NCBI GenBank assembly: GCA_012520945.1
Contig: JAAYNH010000076.1
Span: 18,169 to 82,168, forward strand
Length of the DNA stretch: 64,000 bases
Origin: Treponema sp.
GTDB lineage: Bacteria > Spirochaetota > Spirochaetia > Treponematales > Treponemataceae
Direction: 5' to 3'
The translations under genes and the position numbers were made by a program. Under the pieces are notes generated by a model. That model ran no database searches. It worked only from the letters and a program-made list of their open reading frames with translations, and was not told the origin of the DNA. Shown here piece by piece: positions 26,459 to 33,766 of the stretch; position 1 is the stretch's first letter, and each line of letters starts with the position of its first letter.

Positions 26459-27139
26459 ATGGGAAAAAAAATGGAAAAAAAATTAACAAAAGAAAAACTT
26501 GCAAAAACACAAGCGGTAATTTTTGATTTAGACGGAACGCTTATTGATTCTATGAGTGCATGGGAAACAGTGGGTCTTAGGTATCTAGCGAAATATGGAA
26601 TTAAAGCAAAATCAAATTTATGGGAAGATTTAAAACCGCTTACAACTTTTGGTGTGGCAAAGTTGTTTCAGGAAAAATATGGAGTTAAAAAATCCGTTGA
26701 AGAAATAGTGCAAGGTGTGCAAGATATTATTTTAGAAAGCTATGAAAAAACCATAGAGCCTAAAAAAGGTGTAACAGAGTTTTTAAAAAAACTAAATAAA
26801 GAAGGGATTAAAATGGCAGTGGCAACTGCAACAGATAAGGTTTGTGCAATGGCGGTTTTAAAAAGATTGGATTATATAAAATATTTTTCCGGAATATTCT
26901 GTTGTACAGACTATGAAACAACAAAAGCAGAAAGCAAAATATTTGACAAAGCGTTGGAAGCAACAGGAGCACAAAAAGAAAGTGTAATTGTTTTTGAAGA
27001 TGCACTTCATGCAATATTAACTGCAAAAAAAGCCGGTTATAAAATATATGCAGTTCAAGATGATCATGCAACAAAAGATGAAGAGGCTATACGTAGTTTG
27101 TGTGATTATTATATTAATGATTTTACAGAACTACTTTAA
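26459..27139 (+). CDS. HAD-superfamily phosphatase (beta-phosphoglucomutase-like)
   Basis: A 226-aa hydrolase. Motif I F-D-L-D-G-T-L-I-D-S is at ~21-30, followed by a helical cap domain (~35-110). Motif II A-V-A-T-A-T-D lies around residue 120. The conserved Lys is seen in the T-T-K-A-E-S-K region and motif IV is V-F-E-D-A-L-H-A. This is subfamily IA with the cap typical of phosphoglycolate/sugar-phosphate phosphatases. The substrate is not readable. Two ATGs 12 bases apart (26459 and 26471) could start it; neither has a good Shine-Dalgarno. The gene stands alone before the ABC operon. Confidence 0.85.
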   Translation: MGKKMEKKLTKEKLAKTQAVIFDLDGTLIDSMSAWETVGLRYLAKYGIKAKSNLWEDLKPLTTFGVAKLFQEKYGVKKSVEEIVQGVQDIILESYEKTIEPKKGVTEFLKKLNKEGIKMAVATATDKVCAMAVLKRLDYIKYFSGIFCCTDYETTKAESKIFDKALEATGAQKESVIVFEDALHAILTAKKAGYKIYAVQDDHATKDEEAIRSLCDYYINDFTELL

Positions 27140-27184
27140 TATAATTGTACAAAATATTTTAACCATAAAATATTTTAATAATAC

Positions 27185-27213
27185 TTGACCTTTTTTTGCT
27201 GTTTGTATATATT
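27185..27213 (+). promoter_or_regulatory. Promoter of the ABC/GntR operon
   Basis: TTGACC (27185-27190), 17-base spacer, TATATT (27208-27213). The -10 lies inside the palindromic operator. Confidence 0.75.
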
Positions 27214-27233
27214 GTGTATACACAATATACACA
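27204..27233 (+). promoter_or_regulatory. Palindromic operator, probable binding site of the operon's own YtrA-type repressor
   Basis: A 30-bp palindrome with a perfect 22-bp core (27208-27229, around ATTGTGTATACACAAT) and only one mismatched pair overall. It covers the -10 and the expected start site, an ideal position for repression. The operon's third gene encodes a GntR/YtrA regulator. Confidence 0.75.
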
Positions 27234-27252
27234 CTTAAAAGTGGAGCTATTT

Positions 27253-28092
27253 ATGGATATATTACAAATTAAAAATTTATCAAAAACATATCCTTCATTT
27301 AAACTGGATAACGTAAGCTTTAATTTAAAGCTAGGTTACATTATGGGTTTTATAGGAAGGAATGGTGCAGGAAAAACTACAACATTAAAAACCATGCTGA
27401 AATTTGCCTATCCTGAAAATGGTGAAGTTTATATTAATGGACTTGATATAAATAAAAATGAGCTAGAAGTAAAAAATGTAATTGGTTATGTTAGCGGTGT
27501 TGAAGGATTTTATGCAAGAAAAAAAATCAAAGATGTTACAAATGTTACAAAGAGATTTTTTAAAACTTGGAACGAAAATCTTTATAAAGAACTTCTTAAA
27601 AAATTTAATCTTGATGAAAATAAATTAATAAAAAATCTTTCAGACGGGATGAAGGTAAAATATCAAATTGCTCTTGCTATGTGTCATGATGCAAAATTAT
27701 TAATTCTTGATGAACCGACAAGCGGGCTGGATCCCGTGAGTCGCGATGAATTAATTTTATTATTTCAAGATTATGTTTCTGATGGAAAACATTCAATATT
27801 ATTTTCAACACATATTACTTCGGATTTAGATAAGTGTGCAGATTATATTACTTACATTAAAAACGGAAAAATTATAAAAACATCAGACATAGTTTCATTT
27901 AAGGATGATTATTTTTTAATAAGTGGTAAGCAAGAAATTTTAACACAAGATTTAAAGGAAAAAATTATTGGGCTACATTGTCACAAGTTTGGATTTGAAG
28001 GAATGATTTTAGCAAAAGATAAAAATAATTTTTCAAATTGTGAAATTAGTAAACCGAACCTTGAAGATATAATGATTCATCTAGAAAGATAA
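27253..28092 (+). CDS. ABC transporter ATP-binding protein
   Basis: A 279-aa ATPase with Walker A G-R-N-G-A-G-K-T-T, a signature segment N-L-S-D-G-M-K-V-K-Y-Q, Walker B L-L-I-L-D-E-P-T-S-G-L-D and the switch His in F-S-T-H. The C-terminal ~70 residues are a non-ATPase extension typical of the YtrB/BcrA group of exporter ATPases. The start at 27253 has GGAG 7 bases upstream; an open frame 19 codons longer runs through the operator and is not used. It partners the permease that follows. The pair resembles the YtrB-type transporters that bacteria induce under cell-wall stress. Confidence 0.9.
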   Translation: MDILQIKNLSKTYPSFKLDNVSFNLKLGYIMGFIGRNGAGKTTTLKTMLKFAYPENGEVYINGLDINKNELEVKNVIGYVSGVEGFYARKKIKDVTNVTKRFFKTWNENLYKELLKKFNLDENKLIKNLSDGMKVKYQIALAMCHDAKLLILDEPTSGLDPVSRDELILLFQDYVSDGKHSILFSTHITSDLDKCADYITYIKNGKIIKTSDIVSFKDDYFLISGKQEILTQDLKEKIIGLHCHKFGFEGMILAKDKNNFSNCEISKPNLEDIMIHLER

Positions 28093-28108
28093 ATATAAGG
28101 AAAGAAAA

Positions 28109-28768
28109 ATGAAAAACTTTTTATATAAAGAAATTAAATTATGTATGGCTCCAATAAATATTATTTTTTTATTATTCACAATGATGATTATCATTCCAAA
28201 TTATCCGTACTATGTTCCTTTTTTTTATTTATGTTTAAGTGTTTATATGATTTTCAACCTCGGAGAATTAAATAAAGATATTGCATACTCAATGATACTA
28301 CCGATAAAAAAAAGTGATATTGTAAAATCACGTTGCATTCTTATTGCTGCTTATGAAATTACCGGAATAATTTTAACATTGCCATTTGTTTTTTTTAAAC
28401 ATAATATTTTGACAATGCAAAATGATGCAGGCATTGAATGCAATTTTGCGTTCTATGGATTTCAAATGATTTTATTGACTTTATTTCATTTTGTTTTTTT
28501 TACAACATTTTATAAAAAAGCTGAAAAGCCTGGCATCTCTTTTTTAATAAGTAGCATTGTTTATTGGATTGGATATTTTATTTTTGAATTTCCTTTTTGG
28601 GTTAATAGCATTTTTCAAAATGAATTTATTAAATCACTTGATTCTGTGTCGCCGGAAAATTTTAATGTGCAAATTCCTTTTTTAATTTCCGGAATTTTAA
28701 TTTATATTATCGGTTGGATCGTAACTTATAAAGTAAGTGCAAACAAATTTAACAAAGTGGATATATAA
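28109..28768 (+). CDS. ABC-2 type permease
   Basis: A 219-aa integral membrane protein with about six hydrophobic segments (~13-30, 33-48, ~76-95, ~113-131, ~143-160 and ~190-210). The fold is that of the small ABC-2 permeases found with YtrA-regulated ATPases. The motif P-I-K-K-S-D-I-V-K-S-R after helix two is typical of that group. A Shine-Dalgarno (AAGGAAAG) precedes it and the gap from the ATPase is 16 bases. The substrate is unknown; lantibiotic or cell-wall-stress resistance is a family-based guess. Confidence 0.8.
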   Translation: MKNFLYKEIKLCMAPINIIFLLFTMMIIIPNYPYYVPFFYLCLSVYMIFNLGELNKDIAYSMILPIKKSDIVKSRCILIAAYEITGIILTLPFVFFKHNILTMQNDAGIECNFAFYGFQMILLTLFHFVFFTTFYKKAEKPGISFLISSIVYWIGYFIFEFPFWVNSIFQNEFIKSLDSVSPENFNVQIPFLISGILIYIIGWIVTYKVSANKFNKVDI

Positions 28769-28783
28769 ATAAGTAGAGTCAAA

Positions 28784-29152
28784 ATGGATTTAGTTATAAA
28801 TAACAATTCATCAACACCAATATATTTGCAACTTTATTCACAAATAAGTTCTCAAATTTTAAATGGAAGTTTACAAGCGGGAAGTCAATTACCGTCGATT
28901 CGAACAATTGCAAAAGAACTTCGTATTAGTGTTATCCCTGTGAAAATGGCTTGGGATAATTTGGATAAAGAAGGTTTTATAAAAACACTTCAGGGTCGCG
29001 GGACGTTTGTTGCAAAAATTACTAATGAAAAAAAATCTGAAAAAAAGAACGAAAAAGTTTTAACATTTGCGAAAGAAATTTATGAAAAAGCAAAATCACA
29101 AAATATAACACTAAAACAATTAATGAAGGCTTTAAAAAATTTGGATGTGTAA
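28784..29152 (+). CDS. GntR-family (YtrA subfamily) transcriptional regulator
   Basis: A 122-aa regulator with a winged-helix domain at ~8-75: P-I-Y-L-Q-L-Y-S-Q-I at the start, Q-L-P-S-I-R-T-I-A-K-E-L and the wing G-R-G-T-F-V-A. The C-terminal part is only ~45 residues of Lys-rich helix, as in the YtrA subfamily, where it serves dimerisation rather than a large effector domain. It is the last gene of the ABC operon and is expected to bind the palindrome at 27204-27233, giving autorepression of all three genes until an inducer is sensed. Confidence 0.9.
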   Translation: MDLVINNNSSTPIYLQLYSQISSQILNGSLQAGSQLPSIRTIAKELRISVIPVKMAWDNLDKEGFIKTLQGRGTFVAKITNEKKSEKKNEKVLTFAKEIYEKAKSQNITLKQLMKALKNLDV

Positions 29153-29160
29153 ATTTATTT

Positions 29161-29251
29161 GGACGTCATCCGGCTTTTCGCAATTCGCGGACTAACCGCC
29201 GCTCATCCTCAAGAGGACTGCTATGCAGTTGCTACAATCCGGCGTAATGTC
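29161..29251 (-). repeat. Structured extragenic repeat element, - orientation
   Basis: Read on the minus strand it shares blocks in the same order with 24254-24368: GGATTG-x-AGC, then CCT...GAGGATG, AGCG, GCGAAAAGCC and a terminal TGACG. It is GC-rich against very AT-rich flanks. The rest of the gap (29252-29319) shows nothing. Confidence 0.55.
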
Positions 29252-29319
29252 TTCTATATATACCTATCTATTTACAAGTTACGTTTTACAATTATCCATT
29301 ACAATTATGTAAATAAAAC

Positions 29320-29348
29320 TTGCTAATATACATTTTCACATTTATAAT
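29320..29348 (+). promoter_or_regulatory. Promoter of the DUF5058 operon, probably leaderless
   Basis: TTGCTA (29320-29325), 17-base spacer, TATAAT (29343-29348), then 6 bases to the ATG at 29355. The earlier in-frame ATG at 29349 would lie upstream of the transcription start. Confidence 0.7.
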
Positions 29349-29354
29349 ATGAAC

Positions 29355-30086
29355 ATGAAAGATTTAACTTTTAATCCTAACAGTTTGTTTTTATATGTGT
29401 TATGCGGTAGTGTTATTACATTTGTTTTTGCACAATCGGTTTTCTTTTTAGTGCGTTCGTGTTTGCACGCAAAAAAAATAGGCATGAAAAAAGGAATGAT
29501 TTCTAAGACAATTATTTCAACGGTGATTTTTACAATTGCACCGGCATTTTCAATTTTGCTTGGCATTATAACATTGGCAAAATTTTTAGGTCTTCCTTTG
29601 CCGTGGATTCGCCTAAGTGTTATTGGTGCCATTACATATGAATTACCGGCAGCAACATCTACTGCAAATGCACTGGGAGTGTCTTTAGCAGAAACAATTA
29701 CCGATGCAAAGGCATATTCTGCAATTGCATGGGTAATGACTTTGGGAATAATGCCAAGCATAATTTTCACACCGATATTAATCAAAAAAATTCAAGGTGG
29801 TGTTTTGAAAATTCAAAATAAAGATTCAAAGTGGGGTGACATCTTTATGACGAGTTTATTTATGGGAATGATTTCTTCGTTTAGTGGAATGATTTTTGCA
29901 AATACAAGAAAAGGCAAAGAAGGTTTTTTGTCAATTTGTGTTTTTGCGGTAAGTGCTGTTGTCATGGTTGTTTGTGGTTTATTAATAAAAAAATTTAATC
30001 AAAAATGGTTAGAAAATTATGCTATGCCATTTAGCATGATAGTTGCAATGATTTTTGCGGTTTTTGCATCTCCGCTTTTTGTATAA
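29355..30086 (+). CDS. DUF5058-like membrane protein
   Basis: A 243-aa integral membrane protein with about seven hydrophobic segments. The glycine- and proline-containing P-L-P-W-I-R-L-S-V-I-G-A and Y-E-L-P-A-A-T-S-T-A-N-A-L-G segments look conserved. I recall similar proteins as DUF5058; function is unknown. The start is set at 29355 because the promoter excludes the ATG six bases earlier. A second multispan protein follows after 21 bases and an M20 peptidase after that. The three may form a two-component transporter with an intracellular peptidase for its cargo. Confidence 0.65.
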   Translation: MKDLTFNPNSLFLYVLCGSVITFVFAQSVFFLVRSCLHAKKIGMKKGMISKTIISTVIFTIAPAFSILLGIITLAKFLGLPLPWIRLSVIGAITYELPAATSTANALGVSLAETITDAKAYSAIAWVMTLGIMPSIIFTPILIKKIQGGVLKIQNKDSKWGDIFMTSLFMGMISSFSGMIFANTRKGKEGFLSICVFAVSAVVMVVCGLLIKKFNQKWLENYAMPFSMIVAMIFAVFASPLFV

Positions 30087-30107
30087 TATAAAATATAGGA
30101 AGGAAAT

Positions 30108-30758
30108 ATGAACTTTGAAAATAATACACATAAATGGGGACAAATTTGGATATGGTCTGCAGCTTGTGCGATTCTTTTTGTGCCAATTGCAATTTGTATT
30201 AAATATGATGCATGGCCAAACATAACATATGTATTAAAAGGTTTATTAGGTGTTGCTCCGATTTATTGGACAGTTGGATTAATTGAAATAATTACATTCA
30301 CACCAATGCTTGGAACGGGCGGAACGTATTTGAGTTTTGTAACAGGTAATGTAACAGCGTTAAAAGTTCCTGCCGCATTAAATGCCTTAGAGAGTACAGA
30401 TACAAAAATTAATACGGAAGAAGGTGAAATAATTTCAACAATTGCGATTGCAACGGCTTCAATCGTTACAATTATTATTATAGCATTAGGTGTGTTTCTT
30501 TTTTCTACACTTTCACCTATATTAAATTCACCAAAACTTTTGCCGGCATTTGATAATATTTTACCTGCACTTTTTGGTGCACTTGGTATTGTTTATATTA
30601 GTAAAAATTGGAAAATAGCTATTGCTCCGCTTGCATTTATGATTATTCTTTTTATTAACGTTCCGTCTCTTGCTTCTTCTGTGGGAGTTTTAGTTCCTGT
30701 TGGAATTTTAATTGCTCTTGGTGTAGCTAGAATTATGTACAAAAAAAATTTGTTATAA
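30108..30758 (+). CDS. Polytopic membrane protein, partner of the DUF5058-like protein
   Basis: A 216-aa protein with about six hydrophobic segments and few charged residues between them. Characteristic pieces include F-T-P-M-L-G-T-G-G-T-Y-L-S-F-V-T-G-N and the final V-G-V-L-V-P-V-G-I-L-I-A-L-G. The gene has a clear ribosome-binding site (AGGAAGG) and is separated by 21 bases from its neighbour. No family is recognised. Matched size and topology with the previous gene suggest the two products form one heteromeric membrane complex. Confidence 0.65.
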   Translation: MNFENNTHKWGQIWIWSAACAILFVPIAICIKYDAWPNITYVLKGLLGVAPIYWTVGLIEIITFTPMLGTGGTYLSFVTGNVTALKVPAALNALESTDTKINTEEGEIISTIAIATASIVTIIIIALGVFLFSTLSPILNSPKLLPAFDNILPALFGALGIVYISKNWKIAIAPLAFMIILFINVPSLASSVGVLVPVGILIALGVARIMYKKNLL

Positions 30759-30789
30759 TTAAAAATTATTTTTTTAAGGAAAAATAAAT

Positions 30790-32154
30790 ATGAACGAAAA
30801 TATGAATATTGAAAAAATATCAAAAAATAAAATTATAAAAGATATGCAAGAATTTATTCGTTGCAAAACAGTTTCGAACATAAATAAAGATTATGTTGAT
30901 TGGAAAGAATTTGAAAAGTTTAAAAAACTTTTATTTAAACTTTTTCCTACCGTAACAAAACGTGCAAAATTTTTTGAAAAAGGACAAACAGGTTTAATTT
31001 TTTTCTTAAAAGGTAAAGAAAGTTTTATTGGGGAAAATAAAAAAACAGCACGAGTTCTTATGGCACATTATGATGTTGTTCCGGCAAATGAAGCAGAATG
31101 GAAAAAAAATCCTTTTTCCGGAGAAGTAAAAGACGGGGAGCTTTGGGGTCGTGGCACGTTGGACACAAAGGGAACGTTATTAAGCATATTTGAAGCATTA
31201 GAATTTATGTTTCAAAATAACTGGCAAAATGAAAAAGATTTGTATTTATGTTTTTCAGGTGATGAAGAAGTTAACGGTGAAAGTTGTCCGGCTATTGTAA
31301 AATGGTTTGAAGAAAATAAAATTAAAGTAGAATTTGTTCTGGATGAAGGTGGTGCAATTGTTGATAAAAGTTTTCCGGGTGTAAAAGAAAAATGTGCAAT
31401 GATTGGGATTGCGGAAAAAGGTTCTGTTAATTTAAATGTTGAATTGGAAAAAAAAGGAGGACATGCATCAACGCCACCAAAAAATACTGCTGCAGGAATT
31501 ATATCAAAAGCATGTTCTAAAATTGAAAAAAGTTCGTTTAAGTTTCAATATACATCGGCAGTTTCTCAAATGATAAAAACATTTTCCAAACATACAAGTT
31601 TTGGGTTAAAAATTATATTAAAAAATTTATGGCTTTTTATGCCGTTGTTTAAATTAATTACAAAACTTGCAGGTGGAGAATTTTATGCTATGACACATAC
31701 GACAAAAGCTGTGACAATGCTTTCCGGAAGTGATGCATTTAATGTTTTGCCGGAAAAAGCAACAATGGGAATTAATTTACGTCTTTTGGGAAAAGACACA
31801 ATGGATTCTGCAAAAAAATATATTGAAAAAACTTGTAAAAATTCGAATTTAAAATTTGAAATTGTAAACGGTTCAAACCCGTCAATTACGTCCGACACAA
31901 AATGTGAACAGTGGTTTTTGCTTACAGATGTTATAAAAGAAACATGGAGCAATGTTTTAGTAAGTCCGTATTTGATGATGGCATGTAGTGATAGTCGACA
32001 TTTTTGTCGTATTACAGATAAGGTATATCGTTTTTCAGGAATGTATATGAGCAAAGAAGATAGAGCTATGATTCATTCAAAAGATGAACGCATAAAAGTT
32101 GAAACGTTATTTGAAACAGTGAAGTTTTATTTTAATTTGCTAAAACGAATGTAA
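30790..32154 (+). CDS. M20-family metallopeptidase
   Basis: A 454-aa zinc peptidase of the carboxypeptidase/ArgE-DapE-PepT clan. Metal and catalytic residues are visible as M-A-H-Y-D-V-V-P (~92-99), W-G-R-G-T-L-D-T-K-G (~118-127), S-G-D-E-E-V-N-G (~157-164) and V-L-D-E-G-G (~183). A dimerisation (lid) domain lies between ~205 and ~330. The closest remembered relatives are CPS1-like dipeptidases/carboxypeptidases. Shine-Dalgarno AAGGA precedes it. It follows the two membrane-protein genes by 31 bases and probably belongs to the same transcript. Confidence 0.88.
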   Translation: MNENMNIEKISKNKIIKDMQEFIRCKTVSNINKDYVDWKEFEKFKKLLFKLFPTVTKRAKFFEKGQTGLIFFLKGKESFIGENKKTARVLMAHYDVVPANEAEWKKNPFSGEVKDGELWGRGTLDTKGTLLSIFEALEFMFQNNWQNEKDLYLCFSGDEEVNGESCPAIVKWFEENKIKVEFVLDEGGAIVDKSFPGVKEKCAMIGIAEKGSVNLNVELEKKGGHASTPPKNTAAGIISKACSKIEKSSFKFQYTSAVSQMIKTFSKHTSFGLKIILKNLWLFMPLFKLITKLAGGEFYAMTHTTKAVTMLSGSDAFNVLPEKATMGINLRLLGKDTMDSAKKYIEKTCKNSNLKFEIVNGSNPSITSDTKCEQWFLLTDVIKETWSNVLVSPYLMMACSDSRHFCRITDKVYRFSGMYMSKEDRAMIHSKDERIKVETLFETVKFYFNLLKRM

Positions 32155-32214
32155 TAGGAAAAGGAAAAATAAAAAGAATAGTTTAAAATTTATATTCATG
32201 TTAAAATCATTTTT

Positions 32215-32823
32215 ATGAATTGTATTGATGAAATAAAAAATTATGCTCAAAAAAATGACATTCCAATAATAACAGAAGAAGGTAGCCGTTTTATTTGTGA
32301 TTATATTCAAAAACATAAGGTAAAAACTATTTTAGAAATTGGTACAGCAATAGGATATTCTGCAATCCGATTTGCAAAATTGTCTGATGACATTTATGTA
32401 ACGACAATTGAAATTGACATAGATAATTTTATTAAAGCAAGGCAAAATATAAAAGATAACGGTTTGGAAAATCGTGTTGAAGTAATTCACGATGATGCGT
32501 TAACTTTGACAATAGAAAAAAAATTTGATTTAATTTTTATTGATGCGGCAAAAGCACAATATGTAAAATTTTTTGAAAAATTCAAAAAAAATTTAAATGA
32601 CGGTGGCGTTATAATTAGTGATAATTTATCTTTTCATGGTCTTGTTGAAAAAGAAAATCCTTCTTGTAGTTATGGAACAAAAAAATTATTACGAAAAATA
32701 AAACGCTATATTAAATTTTTGAAAGAAAATACGGAATATGAAACTGAATTTTTTAAACTTGGAGATGGAATATCCGTAAGTAAAAAAAAGTCAAATAAAA
32801 GAATTATCAAAAATGATTTGTAA
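32215..32823 (+). CDS. SAM-dependent O-methyltransferase
   Basis: A 202-aa class I methyltransferase of the catechol/caffeoyl-CoA O-methyltransferase (TrmR/YrrM-like) group. Motif I is I-L-E-I-G-T-A-I-G-Y-S-A (~40-52), the acidic strand-two residue is in T-I-E-I-D, and D-L-I-F-I-D-A-A-K-A-Q-Y gives the metal-binding Asp and Lys. S-D-N-L-S-F-H-G supplies the later Asp-Asn. Bacterial relatives include TrmR, which methylates tRNA U34 hydroxyl groups, so a tRNA role is possible. The only -10-like box (TAAAAT, 32202-32207) ends 7 bases before the ATG and there is no Shine-Dalgarno. Confidence 0.85.
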   Translation: MNCIDEIKNYAQKNDIPIITEEGSRFICDYIQKHKVKTILEIGTAIGYSAIRFAKLSDDIYVTTIEIDIDNFIKARQNIKDNGLENRVEVIHDDALTLTIEKKFDLIFIDAAKAQYVKFFEKFKKNLNDGGVIISDNLSFHGLVEKENPSCSYGTKKLLRKIKRYIKFLKENTEYETEFFKLGDGISVSKKKSNKRIIKNDL

Positions 32824-32893
32824 TGAAAATATGTTGACTTTATTATTTAGAAGTGATAATTTTTGTTATTGTAAATATATTGGAGGTGCATAA

Positions 32894-33766
32894 ATGATTA
32901 AGATTGCGACTATTGCAGGTTCTGATGCGTCCGGCGGAGCAGGTCTTGAAGCAGATTTGAAAACATTTGAAGAGTATGGCTTGTATGGAATGGCAGCTGT
33001 TACAGTAATTGCTACAATGGATCCTGCAAATGAATGGGCACATAGTGTATATGCTTTGCCCGAAGATGTATTACGTTTTCAAATGGAAACTATTTTTAAG
33101 GGAGTTGGAGTGTCTGCTTGTAAAAGCGGAATGCTTGGTACAGAATACGCAGTAGAAATAATTTGTGAGTATATTAAAAAGCATAAAGTTAATAATTATG
33201 TTTTAGATCCTGTTATGGTTTGTAAAGGTGCAAACGAAGCATTGAATCCGGAATTAAATTCTTCCATTGCAAAAAAACTTTTGCCATTAGCAAAAATTGT
33301 TACACCTAATCTTTTTGAAGCCGCACAACTTGCAGGCATGAAAGAAGTAAATTCTTTAGAGCAGATGGAAGAAGCCGCTCAAATAATTTTTGATAAAGGT
33401 GCAAAAAATGTATTCATAAAAGGCGGTGCAAAACTTCCTTTATCATATGAAACAAAAAAAGCAATTGATATTTTTTATGATGGCGAAAGTTTTGGTTATA
33501 TTGAAAATGATTTAATAGATACAAAGTGGACACATGGTGCCGGCTGCACAACGGCGGCTGCAATTGTATCGGGGTTAGCAAGAGGCTTGTCTCCTGTTGA
33601 GTCTGTTGTTTTGGCTACACAATTTATTAATGAAAGTTTGAGAGCATCTTTTCCATTGAATAAATGGGTTGGAGCCGGCAATCCGACAGATTGGAGAAAA
33701 GATAGAGCAATTTATTCTTTATCCGGAGAAGTTTTTGCAGACGGACATAACGGTTTTAAAAAATAA
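32894..33766 (+). CDS. Hydroxymethylpyrimidine / pyridoxine kinase (ThiD/PdxK type)
   Basis: A 290-aa ribokinase-fold enzyme. It starts with I-A-G-S-D-A-S-G-G-A-G-L-E-A-D-L-K, the ThiD signature, and has V-L-D-P-V-M-V-C-K-G (~108), T-P-N-L-F-E-A (~139) and H-G-A-G-C-T-T-A-A-A (~215) with the catalytic Asp equivalent replaced by Cys in a G-x-G-C loop. That Cys loop and the C-K-G pattern are known in the ThiD2/PdxK branch, which phosphorylates pyridoxal and HMP. So thiamine or B6 salvage is the role, and which one cannot be decided here. GGAGG ribosome-binding site. It overlaps the ECF transporter gene, implying joint vitamin uptake and phosphorylation. Confidence 0.85.
   Translation: MIKIATIAGSDASGGAGLEADLKTFEEYGLYGMAAVTVIATMDPANEWAHSVYALPEDVLRFQMETIFKGVGVSACKSGMLGTEYAVEIICEYIKKHKVNNYVLDPVMVCKGANEALNPELNSSIAKKLLPLAKIVTPNLFEAAQLAGMKEVNSLEQMEEAAQIIFDKGAKNVFIKGGAKLPLSYETKKAIDIFYDGESFGYIENDLIDTKWTHGAGCTTAAAIVSGLARGLSPVESVVLATQFINESLRASFPLNKWVGAGNPTDWRKDRAIYSLSGEVFADGHNGFKK

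Noticed and set aside
26265..26486. A 73-codon frame upstream of the HAD phosphatase
   Set aside because: It is a Lys/Asn/Phe-rich product of very AT-rich DNA, overlaps the HAD start and has no recognisable feature.
32824..32893. Possible TPP or other riboswitch before the ThiD/PdxK gene
   Set aside because: The gap is only 70 bases and shows no conserved thi-box or hairpin layout.
33669..33734. ATG 33669 as the start of the ECF fusion
   Set aside because: It would overlap the kinase gene by 98 bases without a ribosome-binding site; TTG 33735 has GGAGAA in place. Kept as an alternative only.
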